Positions 5,232 through 8,687 of a DNA stretch of 8,687 nucleotides are shown here, piece after piece. The stretch is from Candidatus Poseidoniaceae archaeon. GTDB lineage: Archaea; Thermoplasmatota; Poseidoniia; Poseidoniales; Poseidoniaceae. Below the pieces are notes generated by a model, which had not been told where the DNA came from, ran no database searches, and saw nothing but the letters and a program-made list of their open reading frames with translations. Numbering within the stretch: position 1 is the stretch's first letter; each line of letters starts with the position of its first letter. The stretch is taken from positions 1 to 8,687 of the forward strand of contig JAPKCL010000066.1 of NCBI GenBank assembly GCA_028822955.1. Direction: 5' to 3'. The translations under genes and the position numbers were made by a program.

Positions 5232-8200
5232 ATGGACAGAAGGAGGTCAAGTCTTCTTTTAACATTTATTTTTGTTTTGAGTAGTCTTGGCGCACCGTTT
5301 CTTGAAGGGCACTCTCAAGTTCCATCGGATCATTCTCTCATCGAACAAGCACCGTTAAGTGAACTCTTTGTTGGTTTTTCAAGTGAAGGTGGTGCTGACT
5401 TTTGGAATCAAACCCCATGGTCCTCACGTGCTCAACCAGAAGGTTTTGATTTTCTTACAGTGTATGATTATTCAGATGTTGGGATACTCATCAATAATAA
5501 TTCTGAAGCGAGTAAAACCATTGGATGGGCTTTTGTCAATGCTCGAAACATTTCTTCTGAACACATCTTCTTTTTCAATGATTCAAATACACCAACTAAA
5601 GAAACCATCAACAGAGATGAATTCAATACGTATTTTGCTCAACCGTTTCTTAGCATGCTCTCCAATGTTACTACTGAGTTGAACTACTTGGTAACCACAA
5701 AAGGTATTCCACTACGTATCAATGGCGGTGGCGATAAAGCAGGATTCGACCAAGAGATATCATTGCTCGGAGGAATCTACAATTCCAGTATCGGTGCCGA
5801 CAATTGGTTCAACCATGGCTATGGACCTTTAGCAGGCGAGCAGATGGAAGCCTTTTCTCGTGAAAACTACGGTTTCTACCTGGTAACTCGGCTTACTGGG
5901 TACACGGTGGAAACGGCTTTACAACTGATTGAAAAAGCCAATAACAGCTTAGGACAACGAGGGGTTTTTGCACTTGATTTGGCCCCTGGACGCAACACAC
6001 AAGGATATCAATTTTGGAATGACGACTTGTTGCTTGCCAATTCAACTCTGAATGGGAGTATGGGTTTACCAACACATTTTGATCAAAGCGAGGAATTTTT
6101 GACCAATCTTACTAACGTCATGGGGTATGCTTCATGGGGTTCGAACGATGGTTCTTGGATTGGAAACCAACTCCCAAACGGTGGTTTCGATGCTGAGAAC
6201 GCTTCGTGGTCCAGTGGCGTAGATCTTTGGAATGCTACAGTCCCCATTCTTTCAGCAGGTGATACCTTCAACTGGAGTTATCAAACAGATACCACGCAAG
6301 ATGGTAATGGGGCCATAGAGGCGTCAATTTCAGCGGTATGCACCGCAGAATCCGGTTCGCAACAGCCCGGTATCTACGCCGAATACTTTGACAACGACGG
6401 TGTAAGTTTCAATGCCGGTTCAATGCCGCTACTTATCGATAGAGTCCCCGACCATGTACGTATTGAAAGTAATCTTCAATACGGGTCTTCATCACAAGCT
6501 TATTCTGGATTAGATGACCGCTTCAAAAACAATTGGGGCGCTCGTTTTAGCGGCCTAATCTCCGTTCCTGAAGCAGGTAATTGGACATTCTACCTCACCA
6601 CAGACGACGGTTCTGAACTTTGGCTTGACGGTCAGAGTCTGATTCAAAATTACGGTTCGCATGGTATGAGAGAAATTTCAAATTGGAAAATCTTAGATGC
6701 AGGGGAGCATGATTTCCGAATCGAATTTTTCCAAGGCGGTGGACCGCACGGGTTACAATTTTCTTGGGAAGGTCCAAATCAAACCAAATCCTTCATTCCT
6801 TCATCGGCATTTACGCTTGCAGGAGAATACATTCCATCAGCATCCTCGTTAATTCATCAGTGGGACTTCGAAGACGGTTCGGGTGGATTTGTTAATGATT
6901 CTGCGAATTCAAGTACTAATCTTACGCTGAAGAATATGAATTCAACCAACTGGAAGGCCTGCCCAGACGGAACGTGTCTTTGGTTTGATGGAATCGATGA
7001 TTCAGTTGAGGTCGATGTTGATGACTGGGTCGGTAATTTTACTATTAGTCAGTGGGTTTGGGCGAATTCAAGTACGTTGCCAAATTACGCTTCAACGTTT
7101 GCAGTAGATGATACTGCAGGTTCAAACAGTTCATTCCAACACGCAATCTACAATGGTCAGTGGACAATACATACCAATCAAACTTACGCCTTTGGTGTTG
7201 TTGAATCACAACGTTGGACGCATCTCGTTACCGTTTTTGAAAGCGGTAATGCTCGACAATATCTCGATGGAGTACTCGTTCGTACTACGACGGTACCTAG
7301 CGGTTCCTTGAATAATTTTGAACTGTATAAGATGGGCGTTAACCGTGCTGGAAGTACGTTCTTTCAAGGGATGATTGACAAAGTACAGGTGTGGGATACA
7401 GCCTTGGTGGACCATGAAGTTACCACGCTTCAACGTGACATTTATCACGATTGTTCCGCATATTCGGGTAACGGTCAATCCGTTGCATCTCTTGAACAAA
7501 TATATCCAATCACTGGTTATTTTGAAAACCACGTATGGTTGATTGATGCATATGGGATGCGAATCGGGGATATTTATGGGGATTTCACCTTGGAAGTCGA
7601 TGGTATTGACTCCAACGGTGTTGTCGTATCAAGCAACACTTCCAATCAACAAATCTTTGGTACAAACTGGGAGTCGTCTACCACCTTACGCTTCCGCCCG
7701 CATGAAAATGCAACCCATCTACGAATCCGAATTCCTTTGGATTTAGTCGCTACTTCTACCGATGGGTCGGTTTTCATTGACTCTCTACATCTTTACCCCC
7801 TGCGTCCACATAATCAATGGCTCAACGGGTCTATTGCTGAAACAGCAGTTTCAACAGGTGCTCGCTCTTTTGAATTTGGGACCTCCTATGGGCAATCACT
7901 GATTGCTGACTTACTTGAAGACGGAGTTTCTGGAGCCAAGGGGTACGTCTACGAACCCTACCTTCAGGCGGTCGGCTCTCCCAGCATGCTGATGAGTATG
8001 TACGCTACAGGTTTCAATTTAGCAGAATCTCATGCTGCTGCTAACCTTCAATCCGGCTGGATGGGAGTGACGGTTGGAGATCCTAAGATGGCGCCGTATG
8101 CCGACCGTTTCCACGACATCAATCTCATTGACATCCGTCAAGTCAACAACGCTTCCTATCTTCAACCAACACACCTACAAATCGCCATAGAAAACAAAGG

Positions 8201-8687
8201 TATGGCCTCTTCAAACGGTACTCTGATAGTACAGGATATCCAAGGAAATGTCGAAATGTATAGTTCGAATATTTCTCTACCAAGTGGTGACCTCAATGGT
8301 TCAAGAATTCTCTATAATCTTACCATTACCCCCGAGAAAACAGGTTGGATGGATTTACGTATTCGATATTCGAATTCAAGTCTTGATTTCCCGGAACGAA
8401 ATTTAGCAAATAATCTTCTTACATTACGAATTTGGGTGAATGCACCTCCGACGGTAAATGACATCTACTGTGATGCTGAAATCTATTCACGCGGTGATAA
8501 TTTCATTTGCACGATTGAAGCCAGTGACGATGTGAATATTTCATCAGTGGAAGTTGAATGGGCGATTGCACAGAACCTCTCAAACCTTTCTGGTTTGGTT
8601 TGGGTAACAGATTCTGCTAGTCGTACCGATTCCGTGCGTTGTTTCTTCTCTTGCTGCACCACCAACTTGCAGCCTCCACCACAAACC
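5232..8687 (+). CDS. Secreted TIGR03790-like protein with inserted PA14 and LamG domains, cut by the right edge
   Basis: The plus frame is open for 1,152 codons from the ATG at 5232 to the window end with no stop, so the C-terminus is missing. Residues 1-28 are a signal peptide: basic MDRRRSS, hydrophobic LLLTFIFVLSSLGAPFL, then a small-residue region. Residues about 45-307 are the first half of a TIGR03790-like domain (VGILINNNSEASK, NYLVTTKGIPLRI, FALDLAPGR, MGYASWGSNDGSW). PA14 follows at about 380-528 (GIYAEYFDNDG, NWTFYLTTDDGSELWLDG), then a LamG/concanavalin-like domain at about 541-735 (HQWDFEDGSG, CLWFDGIDDSVEV, YLDGVLV, GMIDKVQVWD). The second TIGR03790 half is at about 866-956 (SIAETAVSTGARSF, GAKGYVYEPYLQA, TVGDPKMAPY). 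A CARDB-like beta domain (960-1069; ERNLANNLLTLRIWV) and the start of an Ig-like segment end the visible part. More than 30 N-x-S/T sequons suggest a glycosylated surface protein. PA14 and LamG suggest carbohydrate or glycoconjugate binding. The core family has no established activity, and I see no Cys-His dyad. No Shine-Dalgarno precedes the ATG. Confidence 0.88.
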   Translation, partial: MDRRRSSLLLTFIFVLSSLGAPFLEGHSQVPSDHSLIEQAPLSELFVGFSSEGGADFWNQTPWSSRAQPEGFDFLTVYDYSDVGILINNNSEASKTIGWAFVNARNISSEHIFFFNDSNTPTKETINRDEFNTYFAQPFLSMLSNVTTELNYLVTTKGIPLRINGGGDKAGFDQEISLLGGIYNSSIGADNWFNHGYGPLAGEQMEAFSRENYGFYLVTRLTGYTVETALQLIEKANNSLGQRGVFALDLAPGRNTQGYQFWNDDLLLANSTLNGSMGLPTHFDQSEEFLTNLTNVMGYASWGSNDGSWIGNQLPNGGFDAENASWSSGVDLWNATVPILSAGDTFNWSYQTDTTQDGNGAIEASISAVCTAESGSQQPGIYAEYFDNDGVSFNAGSMPLLIDRVPDHVRIESNLQYGSSSQAYSGLDDRFKNNWGARFSGLISVPEAGNWTFYLTTDDGSELWLDGQSLIQNYGSHGMREISNWKILDAGEHDFRIEFFQGGGPHGLQFSWEGPNQTKSFIPSSAFTLAGEYIPSASSLIHQWDFEDGSGGFVNDSANSSTNLTLKNMNSTNWKACPDGTCLWFDGIDDSVEVDVDDWVGNFTISQWVWANSSTLPNYASTFAVDDTAGSNSSFQHAIYNGQWTIHTNQTYAFGVVESQRWTHLVTVFESGNARQYLDGVLVRTTTVPSGSLNNFELYKMGVNRAGSTFFQGMIDKVQVWDTALVDHEVTTLQRDIYHDCSAYSGNGQSVASLEQIYPITGYFENHVWLIDAYGMRIGDIYGDFTLEVDGIDSNGVVVSSNTSNQQIFGTNWESSTTLRFRPHENATHLRIRIPLDLVATSTDGSVFIDSLHLYPLRPHNQWLNGSIAETAVSTGARSFEFGTSYGQSLIADLLEDGVSGAKGYVYEPYLQAVGSPSMLMSMYATGFNLAESHAAANLQSGWMGVTVGDPKMAPYADRFHDINLIDIRQVNNASYLQPTHLQIAIENKGMASSNGTLIVQDIQGNVEMYSSNISLPSGDLNGSRILYNLTITPEKTGWMDLRIRYSNSSLDFPERNLANNLLTLRIWVNAPPTVNDIYCDAEIYSRGDNFICTIEASDDVNISSVEVEWAIAQNLSNLSGLVWVTDSASRTDSVRCFFSCCTTNLQPPPQT

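Noticed and set aside
5240..5247. Perfect Shine-Dalgarno-like AAGGAGGT.
   Set aside because: It lies just after the ATG at 5232, and no ATG, GTG or TTG follows at a usable distance. It encodes the Arg cluster of the signal peptide (AGA AGG AGG).
6903..7075. Repeated GCGAATTCAAGTAC at 6903 and 7062.
   Set aside because: Both copies encode the common Ala-Asn-Ser-Ser-Thr stretch within LamG, and the surrounding sequence does not match. It is probably coincidence from codon preference, not a repeat unit.
7206..7532. Minus-strand open frame of 108 codons inside the LamG region.
   Set aside because: It lies opposite a continuous frame that reads as LamG and has no RBS or recognisable product.

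Overview
The window looks archaeal, most likely from a marine, moderately AT-rich euryarchaeon such as Poseidoniia (Marine Group II) or a relative in Thermoplasmatota. This rests on an archaeal-type Holliday junction resolvase (Hjc), a diadenylate cyclase of the archaeal DacZ type, an archaeal-style M50 membrane protease and a large secreted multidomain protein. Ribosome binding sites match the complement of the archaeal 16S 3' end (GGTGAT, GAGGT). The lineage is inferred from protein character only; there is no rRNA or tRNA in the window.

Layout, left to right. Positions 1-690 (minus strand) hold a gene cut by the left edge that encodes a protein with a RuvC/RNase H-like domain. It diverges from hjc (822-1499, plus), leaving a 131-bp shared upstream region. 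hjc meets the M50 site-2-type protease gene (1500-2957, minus) tail to tail with no base between the stop codons. That protease gene diverges from an unrecognised 180-residue protein (3042-3584, plus), which ends one base from the stop of the diadenylate cyclase gene (3586-4434, minus). The cyclase is the second gene of a two-gene operon; the first encodes a macro-domain protein (4445-5113, minus), and the cyclase RBS overlaps the macro gene's stop. A 118-bp divergent region carrying a perfect 7-bp inverted repeat separates this operon from a secreted giant (5232 to beyond the right edge, plus).

The right 40% of the window is one open frame of at least 1,152 codons. After a signal peptide, its order is: N-terminal half of a TIGR03790-like domain, PA14, LamG, C-terminal half of the TIGR03790-like domain, a CARDB-like segment and the start of an Ig-like segment. 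PA14 and LamG thus sit inside the TIGR03790 domain, which is the most unusual architecture here.

Functional themes are DNA recombination or repair (RuvC-like protein and Hjc), membrane proteolysis, nucleotide signalling (c-di-AMP synthesis coupled to an ADP-ribose-type macro domain) and a glycosylated surface or secreted protein. I saw no mobile element, CRISPR array, tRNA or rRNA. The densely packed gene junctions suggest a streamlined chromosomal core region rather than an island.
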